Below are positions 8,072-17,474 of a DNA stretch of 64,000 bases, one piece after another. This DNA comes from Bradyrhizobium sp. RP6 (lineage in GTDB: Bacteria > Pseudomonadota > Alphaproteobacteria > Rhizobiales > Xanthobacteraceae). The translations under genes and the position numbers were made by a program. The stretch's first letter is position 1; each line of letters starts with the position of its first letter. Where the stretch lies: NCBI RefSeq assembly GCF_003837805.1, contig NZ_RQIT01000001.1, forward strand, positions 868,001 to 932,000, written 5' to 3'. The notes under the pieces were generated by a model that searched no databases, was not told where the DNA came from, and saw only the letters and a list, made by a program, of their open reading frames with translations.

Positions 8072-9427
8072 ATGACCGCCCGTTCCAGCCTCACGATCGT
8101 GCTCGCCGCCGGCGAAGGTACGCGCATGCGATCGAGCCTGCCGAAAGTGCTGCATCAAGTGGCGTCCCAGACGCTGCTCGCGCATGTGCTCGCCGCCGCA
8201 CCCAAGGGAGCCGGCACCTCGCTGGCGGTGGTGATCGGCCCCGATCACCAGGTGGTCGCGGATGAGGCGAAGCGCATCCGCCCCGACACGCTCACCTTCG
8301 TGCAGAGCGAACGCCTCGGCACCGCGCACGCAGTCTTGGCGGCGCGCGAGGCGATCGCGCGCGGTGCGGATGATCTCCTCATCGCATTCGGCGACACGCC
8401 GCTGATCTCGGCCGAGACCTTTGCGCGGCTGCGCGCGCCGCTCGCCAGCGGCGCAGCGATTGCCGCGCTCGGCTTTCGCGCCGCCGATCCGACCGGCTAC
8501 GGCCGCTTCATCGTCGAGGGCGACCGCCTGGTCGCGATCCGCGAACAAGCCGACGCCAGTGCGGACGAGCGCAAGATCGATCTGTGCAACGCCGGCGTGA
8601 TGGCGATCGACGGCCGCCGCGCACTCGAAATCCTTGAGCAAATCGGCAATGCGAACTCCAAGGGCGAATATTATCTGACGGACGCAGTCGAGATCGTCCG
8701 CGAAAAAGGATGGGAGTCCGTGGTGATCGAGACCAGCGAGGACGAGGTGCGCGGCATCAACACCAAGGCGCAGCTCGCCGAAGCGGAAGGCGTGATACAG
8801 GCGCGCTTGCGCAAGGCGGCGATGGAGGCCGGCGTCACTCTGATCGCGCCGGAGACAGTTTATCTCTCCGCGGACACCGTGTTCGGCAAGGACGTGACCA
8901 TCGAGCCGTTCGTGGTGATCGGCCCCGGTGTGTCGATCGCGGACGACACCGTGATCCATTCATTCTCGCACATCGTCGAGACCACGCTCGGCAAGAACGT
9001 CTCGATCGGTCCCTATGCGCGGCTTCGTCCCGGCACCTCGCTCGGCGACGGCGCGCGCATCGGCAATTTCGTCGAGACCAAGGCGGCGACGCTCGAGGCC
9101 GGCGTCAAGGTCAATCATCTCTCCTATATCGGCGATGCCACGGTCGGCGCCAACTCCAACATCGGCGCCGGCACCATCAGCTGCAACTACGACGGCTTCA
9201 AGAAGCACAGAACGGTAATCGGGCAGGGCGCGTTTGTCGGCACCAACTCTTCGCTGGTCGCCCCGGTGACAATCGGAAAGGGCGCCTATATCGGCTCCGG
9301 CTCGGTGATCACGAAGGATGTACCCGACGATGCGATGGCGCTGGAGCGCACCCACCAGGTCATCAGGGAAGGCGGCGCGGCGCGATATCGCGAGATGAAG
9401 AGGGGCGGCAAGAAGCCGGAGAAGTAA
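8072..9427 (+). CDS. glmU: bifunctional UDP-GlcNAc pyrophosphorylase / glucosamine-1-phosphate acetyltransferase
   Basis: Makes UDP-N-acetylglucosamine from glucosamine-1-phosphate, acetyl-CoA and UTP for peptidoglycan, LPS and nodulation-factor synthesis. The 451-residue length is normal. The N-terminal uridyltransferase shows LAAGEGTRM (11-19) with the downstream lysine, and GDTPLIS. The C-terminal left-handed beta-helix shows the hexapeptide pattern ([31 protein letters not shown]) and the acetyltransferase tail. ATG 8072 follows TCAGGA. It pairs with glmS 0.6 kb downstream on the same strand, so consecutive steps are encoded together, separated by a repeat and a small opposite-strand gene. 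Confidence 0.97.
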   Translation: MTARSSLTIVLAAGEGTRMRSSLPKVLHQVASQTLLAHVLAAAPKGAGTSLAVVIGPDHQVVADEAKRIRPDTLTFVQSERLGTAHAVLAAREAIARGADDLLIAFGDTPLISAETFARLRAPLASGAAIAALGFRAADPTGYGRFIVEGDRLVAIREQADASADERKIDLCNAGVMAIDGRRALEILEQIGNANSKGEYYLTDAVEIVREKGWESVVIETSEDEVRGINTKAQLAEAEGVIQARLRKAAMEAGVTLIAPETVYLSADTVFGKDVTIEPFVVIGPGVSIADDTVIHSFSHIVETTLGKNVSIGPYARLRPGTSLGDGARIGNFVETKAATLEAGVKVNHLSYIGDATVGANSNIGAGTISCNYDGFKKHRTVIGQGAFVGTNSSLVAPVTIGKGAYIGSGSVITKDVPDDAMALERTHQVIREGGAARYREMKRGGKKPEK

Positions 9428-9463
9428 GCGGCGCTTAGTCCACCGTATCGTAGGCGCACTCCG

Positions 9464-9572
9464 CCCTCATCACGAGGAGCCCGCTGGAGGCGGGCGTCTC
9501 GAAGGATGGCCCCGCACGATGCTCGGGCCTTCATGCTTCGAGACGCGCGTTCCGCGCTCCTCACCATGAGGA
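9464..9572. repeat. bradyrhizobial palindromic intergenic repeat
   Basis: An imperfect inverted repeat of about 109 bp. The left arm (from 9464) begins CCCTCATCACGAGGAGC and includes CGTCTCGAAGGATG. The right arm, read in reverse complement, begins ATCCTCATGGTGAGGAGC and includes CGTCTCGAAGCATG. I recognise the unit as a very common Bradyrhizobium intergenic element. It lies just after glmU and could act as a hairpin end for the glmU transcript. Confidence 0.75.
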
Positions 9573-9583
9573 TCTTGCGTTGG

Positions 9584-9802
9584 CTATTCGTCGTCGGCGA
9601 ATTCGGAGAAGATGGCGCGGGTCAGGCGCCAGCCACGCGGTTTGGCGCGCTTCACCGGCTCGCCTCGTGAATGCTTGACGAAGACAGGCTTGCTTTCCTT
9701 GCCGCGCTGGGGAGGCGGCCAATGCGCAAGGTGCGTGCCCGTGGTCTCGCTGGCGCGGACGGACATCGATGGCAGGCCTTCGCGGTCGGACGAGCCCTTC
9801 AT
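9584..9802 (-). CDS. small hypothetical protein (72 residues)
   Basis: A basic 72-residue protein starting at ATG 9802, ending KRAKPRGWRLTRAIFSEFADDE. No signal peptide, membrane segment or cysteine is visible. The C-terminal half, basic then with an acidic end, looks more protein-like than the usual antisense frame. It lies alone on the opposite strand between glmU and glmS. Function unknown; it may be a lineage-specific gene. Confidence 0.45.
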   Translation of the reverse strand: MKGSSDREGLPSMSVRASETTGTHLAHWPPPQRGKESKPVFVKHSRGEPVKRAKPRGWRLTRAIFSEFADDE

Positions 9803-10020
9803 GACCTTGTGTCTCCGGGGTCAATCGTTGGTCAAATCTGTTGACAACAAGTTAAGATGCGCGGTTTAAGGCCGGCCAATTCGACGCAGGCAAAGCGCAG
9901 ATCGCCCGGTGCTGTCTCAATCGGCAATAATTATTGAGTATGTGGTTCCCGGGGAATTTCGCTAAAAACTGAACGCGTCGTTTAAGCGATTTTTCGACGA
10001 TTTGGGGGATAGTGATCCGC

Positions 10021-11847
10021 ATGTGCGGGATTGTCGGCATTCTCGGGCGCGAGCCGGTTGCAGAGCAATTGGTGGATTCGCTCAAACGTCTTGAATATCG
10101 CGGCTATGATTCCGCGGGCGTCGCCACGCTCGAAGGTGCGCACCTCGAGCGCCGCCGCGCCGAGGGCAAGCTGAAGAATCTGGAGAAGCGGCTCGAGGCC
10201 GAGCCTCTGAAGGGCACGACCGGGATCGGCCACACGCGCTGGGCCACTCACGGCAAGCCGACGGTCAACAATGCTCATCCGCACGCGACCGAGCGCGTCG
10301 CTGTCGTTCACAACGGCATCATCGAGAATTTCCGCGAGCTGCGCGAGGAGCTCGAGAAGAACGGCACGGTGTTCCACACCGAGACCGACACCGAGATCGT
10401 GCTGCATCTCGTCGACGATTTGCTCGCGCGCGGCAACAAGCCGGTCGAAGCCGTCAAGCTGACGCTGGCGCGGCTGCGCGGCGCCTTCGCGCTCGGTTTC
10501 ATCTTCTCCGGCGACAACGACCTCATGATCGGGGCTCGCAACGGACCGCCGCTGGCGATCGGCTACGGCGACGGTGAGATGTATCTCGGCTCCGACGCCA
10601 TCGCGCTCGGCCCGTTCACCGACACGATCAGCTATCTCGAAGACGGCGACTGGGTCGTGCTGACCCGCAAGAGCGCGACGATCTTCGACAAGGACGGCTA
10701 CACCGTCCAGCGCGACAGGATCAGGCACGCCGCCTCGACCTCGATGGTCGACAAGGCCAATTACCGCCACTTCATGGCAAAAGAGATCCACGAGCAGCCG
10801 GAAGTGGTTGGCCACACGCTGGCGCGCTACGTCGACATGGCGACCGAGCGCGTTGCGCTGCCGGTCAAGCTCCCGTTCGACTTCAAGACCATCCAGCGCA
10901 TCAACATCACGGCGTGCGGTACCGCGAGCTATGCCGGCTTCGTCGCGAAGTACTGGTTCGAGCGCTTTGCGCGCGTGCCGGTCGAGGTCGATGTCGCCTC
11001 CGAATTCCGCTACCGCGAGGCTCCCTTGCGCAAGGGCGATCTCGCCATCTTCATCTCGCAGTCCGGCGAGACCGCCGACACCCTCGCCGCGCTGCGCTAC
11101 GCCAAGGCGCAAGGCGTGCACACGGTCGCCGTCGTCAACGTGCCGACCTCCACGATCGCGCGCGAGAGCGAGACCGTGCTGCAAACGCTCGCGGGACCGG
11201 AGATCGGCGTCGCTTCGACCAAGGCTTTCACCTGCCAGCTCATGGTTCTGGCAAACCTTGCGATCGCGGCCGGCAAGGCGAGAGGCGAATTGTCCGACGA
11301 GGACGAGACCAGGCTGGTCCATGGCCTCGTCGAGGTCCCGCGCCTGATGGCGGATGCGCTCACCAGCGAGCCCCAGATCGAAAAGCTCGCGCACAGGATC
11401 GCCAAGTCGCGCGACGTGCTCTATCTCGGCCGCGGCACCAGCTTCCCGCTGGCGCTCGAAGGCGCGCTGAAGCTGAAGGAGATCTCCTACATCCACGCCG
11501 AAGGCTATGCCGCCGGCGAACTGAAGCACGGGCCGATCGCGCTGATCGACGAGACCATGCCGGTCGTCGTCATCGCGCCCCATGACCGGGTGTTCGAAAA
11601 GACTGTCTCCAATATGCAGGAGGTCGCCGCGCGCGGCGGCAACATCATCCTGATGACGGATGCCAAGGGCGCCGCGGAGGCGACCGTCGAGTCCCTCGTC
11701 ACCATCGTCATGCCCGACATGGCGGCGGCCTTCACACCGATGGTCTATGCCGTCCCCGTGCAACTGCTCGCCTATCACACGGCTGTCGTCATGGGCACCG
11801 ACGTCGACCAGCCTCGCAACCTCGCCAAGTCGGTGACCGTGGAATAG
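10021..11847 (+). CDS. glmS: glutamine--fructose-6-phosphate aminotransferase (isomerizing)
   Basis: First step of amino-sugar synthesis: fructose-6-phosphate plus glutamine to glucosamine-6-phosphate. The 608 residues fit the family. The N-terminal class II amidotransferase domain has the nucleophile at residue 2 (MCGIVGILG), with GHTRWATHG and HNGIIENF. Two SIS sugar-isomerase domains follow (SQSGETADT; LGRGTSFPLALEGALKLKE), ending in DQPRNLAKSVTVE. ATG 10021 is chosen because the cysteine must become the N-terminus. GTG 10012 is nearer the GGGGGA ribosome site but would add three residues before the catalytic cysteine. Confidence 0.97.
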   Translation: MCGIVGILGREPVAEQLVDSLKRLEYRGYDSAGVATLEGAHLERRRAEGKLKNLEKRLEAEPLKGTTGIGHTRWATHGKPTVNNAHPHATERVAVVHNGIIENFRELREELEKNGTVFHTETDTEIVLHLVDDLLARGNKPVEAVKLTLARLRGAFALGFIFSGDNDLMIGARNGPPLAIGYGDGEMYLGSDAIALGPFTDTISYLEDGDWVVLTRKSATIFDKDGYTVQRDRIRHAASTSMVDKANYRHFMAKEIHEQPEVVGHTLARYVDMATERVALPVKLPFDFKTIQRINITACGTASYAGFVAKYWFERFARVPVEVDVASEFRYREAPLRKGDLAIFISQSGETADTLAALRYAKAQGVHTVAVVNVPTSTIARESETVLQTLAGPEIGVASTKAFTCQLMVLANLAIAAGKARGELSDEDETRLVHGLVEVPRLMADALTSEPQIEKLAHRIAKSRDVLYLGRGTSFPLALEGALKLKEISYIHAEGYAAGELKHGPIALIDETMPVVVIAPHDRVFEKTVSNMQEVAARGGNIILMTDAKGAAEATVESLVTIVMPDMAAAFTPMVYAVPVQLLAYHTAVVMGTDVDQPRNLAKSVTVE

Positions 11848-11931
11848 CCGGACGGGATATCGGTCGGTCGTGGTCTTCCAAAACCTGCTAGAAGACCCTA
11901 GCTTGTTTGCAGCGACCGACCTGGAACCCGA

Positions 11932-12702
11932 ATGACCCCCCGCGACGACGCGCCTGCGCCTCTTGAGCCTGTTCCGGAACCGCATACCGGCCTGATCGGC
12001 CGTTTCCGCAATTATTTCCTGACCGGCCTCGTAGTGACGGGACCGATCGCGATCACCCTCTATCTGGTCTGGTGGTTCGTCACCTGGGTCGACGGCGTGG
12101 TGCGGCCATTTGTGCCGCTGGCCTACCGACCCGAAACCTATCTGCCCTACGTCATTCCCGGCTGGGGACTGGTCGTCGCATTCTTCACGCTGACGCTGGT
12201 CGGCTTCCTGGCGGCCAATCTGATCGGCCGGACGCTGGTCGACGTCGGCGAGACCTTCCTCGGCCGGATCCCGGCCGTGCGTGCCATCTATCGCGGCCTG
12301 AAGCAGGTGTTCGAGACGCTGTTCTCGGGCAAGGGCTCGAGCTTCCGGAAAGTGGGCTTGGTCGAGTTTCCCTCGCCGGGCATGTGGTCGATCGTGCTGA
12401 TCTCGCAATCGCCGAACGAGGACATCGCGCGCAACCTGCCGGGCCAGGAGGAGCACGTCTCGGTGTTCCTGCCGTGCTCGCCGAACCCGACGACCGGCTT
12501 CTTCTTCTATGTCCCGAAGAGCAAGATCATCGAGGTCGATCTCACCGCCGAGGATGCCGCGACGCTGATCATGTCGGCCGGCGTGGTGCAGCCGGGCTCG
12601 GCCCCCGATCCGAAGAAGGCGGCGGCGCTTGCCGGCGTCGCCAATGCCGCGCGCATCGCCAATGCCTCCAAGCTCCAGCCCGAGCCTGCGAAGGCGGAGT
12701 AG
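11932..12702 (+). CDS. DUF502-family membrane protein
   Basis: A 256-residue protein with a proline-rich N-terminus, two membrane helices (about 30-52 and 72-95) and the DUF502 signature LVDVGETFLGRIPAVRAIYRGLKQ, then FPCSPNPTTGFFFYVPK-type sequence (here LPCSPNPTTGFFFYVP). The C-terminus is Ala-rich and helical. The family is conserved across proteobacteria and plants (LCV-like), with no established biochemical role. It follows glmS by 84 bases on the same strand and could be co-transcribed. Confidence 0.85.
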   Translation: MTPRDDAPAPLEPVPEPHTGLIGRFRNYFLTGLVVTGPIAITLYLVWWFVTWVDGVVRPFVPLAYRPETYLPYVIPGWGLVVAFFTLTLVGFLAANLIGRTLVDVGETFLGRIPAVRAIYRGLKQVFETLFSGKGSSFRKVGLVEFPSPGMWSIVLISQSPNEDIARNLPGQEEHVSVFLPCSPNPTTGFFFYVPKSKIIEVDLTAEDAATLIMSAGVVQPGSAPDPKKAAALAGVANAARIANASKLQPEPAKAE

Positions 12703-12803
12703 GGCCATTCCCCCGCGGGATGGCCGCGTTCACGCAGGCGTTTTCGTCATCTGCTACTCTCCGATTGACCGGGCGCCTCGCTCGGAACGATTTGGAGTGC
12801 ACG

Positions 12804-13661
12804 ATGTCCAAGACCATTGCGATCCTCGCGCCCGGTGCCATGGGCAGCGCCGTTGCCCGTCGACTCAACGAACATGGCGCGCGCGTGCTGACCTGCTTGA
12901 AGGGACGCAGCGAGGCGACGCTGAAGCGCGCGGCAGACGCCGGCATGGTCGGCGCCGAGGACGAGGCGATCGCCGAGGCCGACATCATCCTCTCGATCGT
13001 GCCGCCGGGCGAAGCCGTCGCGCTGGCTGAGCGGCTGGCCGCGCTGATCGTCAGGCGCGAGAAGAAGCCGATCCTGGTCGATTGCAACGCCGTCAATGTC
13101 GATACCGTGCAAAGGATCGAGGAGATCATCGGCTCGGCCCAGGCGCCGTTCGTCGATGCCGGCATTATCGGCTTCCCTCCGCAGCCGGGTGGCAAGGGCC
13201 CGGCCTTCTACATGTCCGGCGAGTTCGCCAGCGAGGTCGCCGTGCTGAAGGACTTCGGCCTCGAGGTGCGAATCGTCGAAGGCCCGGTGGGCGCGGCATC
13301 CGTTCTGAAAATGTCCTATGCCGGCATCGTCAAGGGCCTCGCCGGCATCGGCTCGGCCATGGTGATCGCGGCCACGAAAGCGGGTGCGGCTGATGCGCTG
13401 CGCGACGAGCTTGCGCTCAGCCAGCCGGCGATCCTGGCGCGGCTCGAAGTGGCGCTGCCCGACATGATCCCGAAAGCCTATCGCTGGGTCGCGGAGATGC
13501 GGGAGATTTCCGGCTTCCTCGGGCTCGATCACCCGGCCAGCCAGATCTACGAGGGCTTTGCGCGCTGGTTCGAGCATCTCGCGGCGGATGCGACAGGTGA
13601 GGCGGTTGATGCGGAGCTGATGAAGGCATTCGCTGCGAGCATCGCGCAGAAGAAGACCTAG
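12804..13661 (+). CDS. NAD(P)-dependent dehydrogenase, 6PGDH-like N-terminus with DUF1932 C-terminus
   Basis: A 285-residue protein. The N-terminal Rossmann fold starts IAILAPGAMGSAVARRLNE, where APGAMG replaces the usual GxGxMG. It continues with ILSIVPPGEA and VDCNAVNVDTV, typical of beta-hydroxyacid dehydrogenases. The C-terminal half (about 190-270) matches the DUF1932 layout (KMSYAGIVKGLAGIGSAMV ... ISGFLGL). ATG 12804 follows TTTGGAG. Substrate unknown. Members of this class oxidise short 3-hydroxyacids or phosphonate-like substrates. Confidence 0.8.
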   Translation: MSKTIAILAPGAMGSAVARRLNEHGARVLTCLKGRSEATLKRAADAGMVGAEDEAIAEADIILSIVPPGEAVALAERLAALIVRREKKPILVDCNAVNVDTVQRIEEIIGSAQAPFVDAGIIGFPPQPGGKGPAFYMSGEFASEVAVLKDFGLEVRIVEGPVGAASVLKMSYAGIVKGLAGIGSAMVIAATKAGAADALRDELALSQPAILARLEVALPDMIPKAYRWVAEMREISGFLGLDHPASQIYEGFARWFEHLAADATGEAVDAELMKAFAASIAQKKT

Positions 13662-13754
13662 TCGTCAGGGACTGCCGAAAACGACTCCAGAAAGCCTTGG
13701 ACGTCCCGGTCGCGTTTCAAACGTACAACGTGTGCCGAACTCCACCCACATCGC

Positions 13755-13827
13755 CATTGCGAGCGAAGCGAAGCAATCCAGAATCTTTCCGCGGAGAGAC
13801 TCTGGATTGCTCGCTTCGCTCGCAATG
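13755..13827. repeat. palindromic repeat (GCGAGCGAAGCGAAGCAATCC type)
   Basis: Two arms, CATTGCGAGCGAAGCGAAGC (from 13755) and its near-perfect complement ending GCTTCGCTCGCAATG (13827), flank a short AATCTTTCCGCGGAGA centre. The arms give a stem of about 30 bp. This unit is widespread in Bradyrhizobium. It lies just upstream of panE and creates an in-frame N-terminal extension there that should not be annotated as protein. Confidence 0.75.
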
Positions 13828-13893
13828 ACGGGGAGGAGACGGCGCGAGCCCCATCTGTTACTATTCTGCGGAAGCAGGCGCATCGGAGTTCGA

Positions 13894-14823
13894 ATGAGAG
13901 TGCTGGTGATCGGCGCGGGCGCGCTTGGCGGGTATTACGGCGCTTGCCTCGTCCGGGCAGGCCGCGACGTGACCTTCCTGGTGCGCGAGAAGCGGGCCGA
14001 GCAATTGCGGCGGAATGGATTGCAGGTCGTGAGCCCGCACGGCGACTTCGCGGTGCAACCGAAGCTTCTTGCGGCCGGTGAACTCAAGGAGCCGTTCGAC
14101 GTCATGCTCGTCGGCGTGAAGGCCTATTCGCTGGATGACGCGATGAGCCAGTTTGCGCCCGCCGTCGGTCCTGACACGATGATCCTGCCGATCCTGAACG
14201 GGTTGAAACATCTCGACACTCTCACCGCCAGGTTCGGCGCGGCTCGTGTCCTCGGCGGGCTCGCGAATGTCAGCGCCGGGCTCGATGCGGAGGGCCGGGT
14301 CGTTCACTTCATGGCCAATCAGACCATCGTCTTCGGCGAGATCGCGGGCGCACTGAGCGAACGTGCGCTCGCCCTGGAAAAGCTGCTCCAGATCCCCGGG
14401 ATCGACGTGCGCGCCAGCGAAGCGATCATGCAGGACATGTGGGAGAAGTTCGTTCAGCTCTCGACGCTCGCCGGCATCACCTGCCTGATGCGCGCGAGCA
14501 TCGGAGACATCCTGGCCGTCCCCAACGGGGAGCAGTCCATCTTCCGCCTGTTCGCCGAATGCTGCGCCATTGCGACGGCCTCCGGTTTTGCGCCGCGCGA
14601 TCCGTTCATCGAGTTCGACCGAAAGCTGTTTACGACCCTGGACTCGCCGCTCAAGGCCTCGATGCTGCGCGACATCGAGCGCGGCTCGATCACCGAGGCA
14701 GAGCACATCCTGGGCGATATGGCCAATCGCGCCCGTGCGCTCGGCATCGACACGCCGCTGCTGGATCTCGCCCGCGCGCATGTGGCGGCCTACGAGGTTG
14801 GGCGACGAAGAGCGGCCGGCTAA
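13894..14823 (+). CDS. panE: ketopantoate reductase family protein (2-dehydropantoate 2-reductase)
   Basis: NADPH-dependent reduction of 2-dehydropantoate to pantoate in pantothenate/CoA synthesis is the family role. The 309 residues start MRVLVIGAGALGGYYG with the dinucleotide site at 7-13. They include MLVGVKAYSLDDA (the lysine-bearing loop), LPILNGLKHLD and the C-terminal helical domain (MRASIGDI ... EAEHILGDMANRARALGI) typical of ApbA/PanE. ATG 13894 is used because the upstream open frame is the palindromic repeat. Many bacteria hold several paralogues acting on other 2-oxoacids, so pantoate specificity is not proven. The stop overlaps convergent recG by 4 bases. Confidence 0.8.
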   Translation: MRVLVIGAGALGGYYGACLVRAGRDVTFLVREKRAEQLRRNGLQVVSPHGDFAVQPKLLAAGELKEPFDVMLVGVKAYSLDDAMSQFAPAVGPDTMILPILNGLKHLDTLTARFGAARVLGGLANVSAGLDAEGRVVHFMANQTIVFGEIAGALSERALALEKLLQIPGIDVRASEAIMQDMWEKFVQLSTLAGITCLMRASIGDILAVPNGEQSIFRLFAECCAIATASGFAPRDPFIEFDRKLFTTLDSPLKASMLRDIERGSITEAEHILGDMANRARALGIDTPLLDLARAHVAAYEVGRRRAAG

Positions 14824-16928
14824 CCCGCCCCGATCAGCGGGATCGCCTCGTCCCGCTCGTACAGATACAGCAGGCAGCGCAGCGCCTCGCCGCGCTCGCC
14901 TTTCAGCTTCGGATCCTCTTTAAGGATCCGCAGCGCCTCGTCTCTCGCCTGGGCGATCAGCTGGCCGTGCACCTCCGGGCGCGCGATGCGATAGCCGGGC
15001 AGGCCGCTCTGGCGCACGCCCAGCACGTCGCCTTCGCCGCGTAGCTTCAGGTCCTCCTCGGCGATGCGGAAGCCGTCGGTGGTCTCGCGGATCACTTTCA
15101 GCCGCGCCTTCGACATCTCGCCGAGTGGCTCGCCATAGAGCAGAATGCAGGTCGAGGCTTCGGAGCCGCGTCCGATGCGGCCGCGGAGCTGGTGCAGCTG
15201 GGCAAGGCCGAAACGCTCGGCGTTCTCGATCACCATGATGGTCGCGGCGGGCACGTCGACGCCGACCTCGACAACGGTGGTCGCGACAAGGAGCCCGATC
15301 TCATGGGCGGCGAACTGGCCCATGACGCGATCCTTCTCGGTGCCCTTCATCTGGCCGTGAACGAGGCCGACACGCCCGCCGAAACGTTTTTGCAGGCTCT
15401 CGAACCGCTTGGTCGCATTGGTGAGATGCTCGGTGCCTTCGGCCTCGGATTCATCCACCAGCGGGCAGATCCAGTAGACCAGCTTGCCGGCTTCGAGCGC
15501 GCGGCCGACCCCCTCCATGACCTCGCTGATCCGGCTCATCGGCACCGCGCGGGTGTCGATCGGCTGGCGGCCGGCGGGCTTCTCGCGCAGCTCGGAGATG
15601 TCCATGTCGCCGAAATAGGTCAGCACCAGCGTACGCGGAATCGGCGTCGCGCTCAGCACCAGCACGTCGACCGCCTCGCCCTTGGACGTCAGCGCGAGCC
15701 GTTCGCGCACGCCGAACCGATGCTGCTCGTCGACGACGGCGAGCGCGAGATCATGGAAGATCACATCGTCCTGGATCAGCGCATGGGTGCCGACGAGGAG
15801 ATCGATCTCGCCTGCGGCGAGCCGGGCGATGATCTCACGCCGTTCCTTGCCTTTCTCGCGGCCGGTGAGGATGGCGACGCGCATGCCGGCGCGCTCGGCG
15901 AGCGGGGCAATGGTCTTGATGTGCTGACGCGCCAGAATTTCGGTCGGCGCCATCAGCGCGGCCTGCTTGCCGACTTCGGCGACGGCGGCGGCTGCGAGCA
16001 GCGCCACCACGGTCTTGCCGGACCCGACGTCGCCCTGGAGCAGCCGCAGCATGCGGACGGGCTGCTTCAGATCCTCGGCGATGGCGGCCGCAGCGCTGCG
16101 CTGGGATGGGGTGAGCGCGTAAGGAAGGGCGTCGATGATCTTGTTGCGCAGGTGCCCGTCGCCGGCATTGCGGACGCCGGCGGGGCGGCGCAGCTGTGCG
16201 CGGATCAGGGCCAGCGCGAGCTGGCCGGCCAGGAGCTCGTCGAAGGCGAGGCGCGACCAGAACGGCTGGTCCGGCAATATGTCGGTCAGCTCGACCGGCT
16301 GGTGCACGCGGTTGAGTGCTTCCGCGATCGGCGGGAAGTGGCAGCGGCGCAGCACCTCAGGGCTGATCCATTCCGGCAAGGCAGGAAGCTTCTGCAACGC
16401 CTGCGCGATCGCGCGGCGGAGCGAGCCGAGCGCGAGACCCTCGGTCAGAGGATAGACCGGATCGATGCCCGACAGTTTCGAGATCGCCTCCTCGTCGAGC
16501 ACGCGGTCCGGATGGACGATCTGCGGGATGCCGTCGTACATCTGCAGCGTGCCGGAGACGTAGCGCTTCTCGCCGACCGGCAGCAGTTTTTCGACATAGC
16601 CCGGATTGGCGCGGAAGAACGTGAGCACGACATCGCCTGTATCGTCGCTGGCGTAGACGAGATACGGCGCGCGCGCGTTGCGCGGCGGGGGCGGGCGGTG
16701 GCGATCGACGGTAACTTCCAGCGTCACCGTGGTTCCAACCACCGCGTCGCGGATCTTCGGCCGGGCCCGGCGGTCGATGACCTGGCTCGGCAGATGCAGC
16801 AGCAGGTCGACCAGCCGGGGCGTCTCGCTGCGGCTGAGCAGGTACTGCAACAGCTTGTCCTGCTTCGGACCGACGCCGGGCAGGCTGGTCACGGGAGCAA
16901 ACAGCGGATTGAGCAGGCTGGGGCGCAT
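14820..16928 (-). CDS. recG: ATP-dependent DNA helicase RecG
   Basis: Branch-migration helicase that reverses stalled forks and processes Holliday junctions. The 702 residues contain the N-terminal wedge/OB domain, Walker A GDVGSGKTVVALLA, motif VVDEQHRFGV (DEQH box), LSATPIPRTL, and motif VI QLRGRIGRG. The C-terminal RecG tail is present. Start ATG 16928 (MRPSLLNPLF) is preferred. A longer frame begins inside an intergenic repeat (encoding WMRGSSPRMT) and is a common annotation error. Convergent with panE. Confidence 0.97.
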   Translation of the reverse strand: MRPSLLNPLFAPVTSLPGVGPKQDKLLQYLLSRSETPRLVDLLLHLPSQVIDRRARPKIRDAVVGTTVTLEVTVDRHRPPPPRNARAPYLVYASDDTGDVVLTFFRANPGYVEKLLPVGEKRYVSGTLQMYDGIPQIVHPDRVLDEEAISKLSGIDPVYPLTEGLALGSLRRAIAQALQKLPALPEWISPEVLRRCHFPPIAEALNRVHQPVELTDILPDQPFWSRLAFDELLAGQLALALIRAQLRRPAGVRNAGDGHLRNKIIDALPYALTPSQRSAAAAIAEDLKQPVRMLRLLQGDVGSGKTVVALLAAAAVAEVGKQAALMAPTEILARQHIKTIAPLAERAGMRVAILTGREKGKERREIIARLAAGEIDLLVGTHALIQDDVIFHDLALAVVDEQHRFGVRERLALTSKGEAVDVLVLSATPIPRTLVLTYFGDMDISELREKPAGRQPIDTRAVPMSRISEVMEGVGRALEAGKLVYWICPLVDESEAEGTEHLTNATKRFESLQKRFGGRVGLVHGQMKGTEKDRVMGQFAAHEIGLLVATTVVEVGVDVPAATIMVIENAERFGLAQLHQLRGRIGRGSEASTCILLYGEPLGEMSKARLKVIRETTDGFRIAEEDLKLRGEGDVLGVRQSGLPGYRIARPEVHGQLIAQARDEALRILKEDPKLKGERGEALRCLLYLYERDEAIPLIGAG

Positions 16929-16940
16929 TCGTGCAACAAT

Positions 16941-17078
16941 CGTCATGCGCGGGCTCGACCCGCGCATCCATCTATTCACGAGGATGGATTGCCGGGTCCC
17001 GGCTCCGCAAGGGGCTTCGCCGGGCTCCCGATAGCAGGCCGGCGAAGCTTTGCGAAGACGGCAAGCCCGGCAATGACG
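16941..17078. repeat. palindromic repeat (CGTCATGCGCGGGC...GGCAATGACG)
   Basis: Starts CGTCATGCGCGGGCTCGACC (16941) and contains CCGCGCATCCATC. It then repeats related arms GATGGATTGCCGGGTC and ends GCCCGGCAATGACG (17078). It is a compound copy of a very frequent bradyrhizobial repeat. It lies between divergent recG and sdhE-mfd and extends the recG open frame artificially. Confidence 0.75.
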
Positions 17079-17183
17079 ACCGTAAACAATTGCAACAACA
17101 AAGGGCTGACACGGCCGCCTCGAGTGGCTATATCACCCCGGCCCGGCACGTCCGGGCTTTCTGCGTTTGGCTGGATTTGAGAC

Positions 17184-17474
17184 ATGACGGGAACGACACG
17201 ATCGAGCGACGGGCTGGACGACCGCCGCAAGCGGCTTCTGTTCCGCTGCTGGCACCGCGGCACGCGTGAGATGGACCTGATCCTCGGCCGTTTCGCGGAT
17301 GCCGAGATCGGCAACTTGTCCGATGACGAGCTGAGCCAGCTCGAGACCTTGCTCGAGGTCAACGATCCCGATCTCTATGCCGCCATCACCGGCGACAAGG
17401 TGCTGCCGGCCGATGTCACCGGTGCGCTGTTCGCCCGCATCAAGGCGTTTCCGATCACGGACGGCAATCTATGA
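17184..17474 (+). CDS. sdhE: FAD assembly factor SdhE (succinate dehydrogenase flavinylation)
   Basis: A 96-residue protein with the SdhE core: RKRLLFRCWHRGTREMDLILGRF, including the RGxxEMD-type motif (here RGTREMD), then LSDDELSQLETLLEVNDPDLY. SdhE promotes covalent FAD attachment to SdhA. Length and motif are normal. The stop codon overlaps the mfd start in an ATGA (17471-17474), so translation of the two is probably coupled. Confidence 0.92.
   Translation: MTGTTRSSDGLDDRRKRLLFRCWHRGTREMDLILGRFADAEIGNLSDDELSQLETLLEVNDPDLYAAITGDKVLPADVTGALFARIKAFPITDGNL

Noticed and set aside
3019..8959. Arginine-rich frames opposite or beside real genes, e.g. within ndvC and glmU
   Set aside because: Composition shadows of high-GC coding sequence. 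This same effect is the main caution for the argD leader peptide, which differs by lying in non-coding DNA between a promoter and a terminator.
9840..10020. glmS ribozyme upstream of glmS
   Set aside because: That ribozyme belongs to Gram-positive bacteria, and no matching conserved core was seen.
9982..12708. Very long open frame (about 900 codons) antisense to glmS and the DUF502 gene, and a similar one antisense to mfd (17375-20851)
   Set aside because: These arise from GC-rich codon bias of the real genes. They have no ribosome sites or families, and their Asp/Arg/His-rich composition is typical of antisense frames here.
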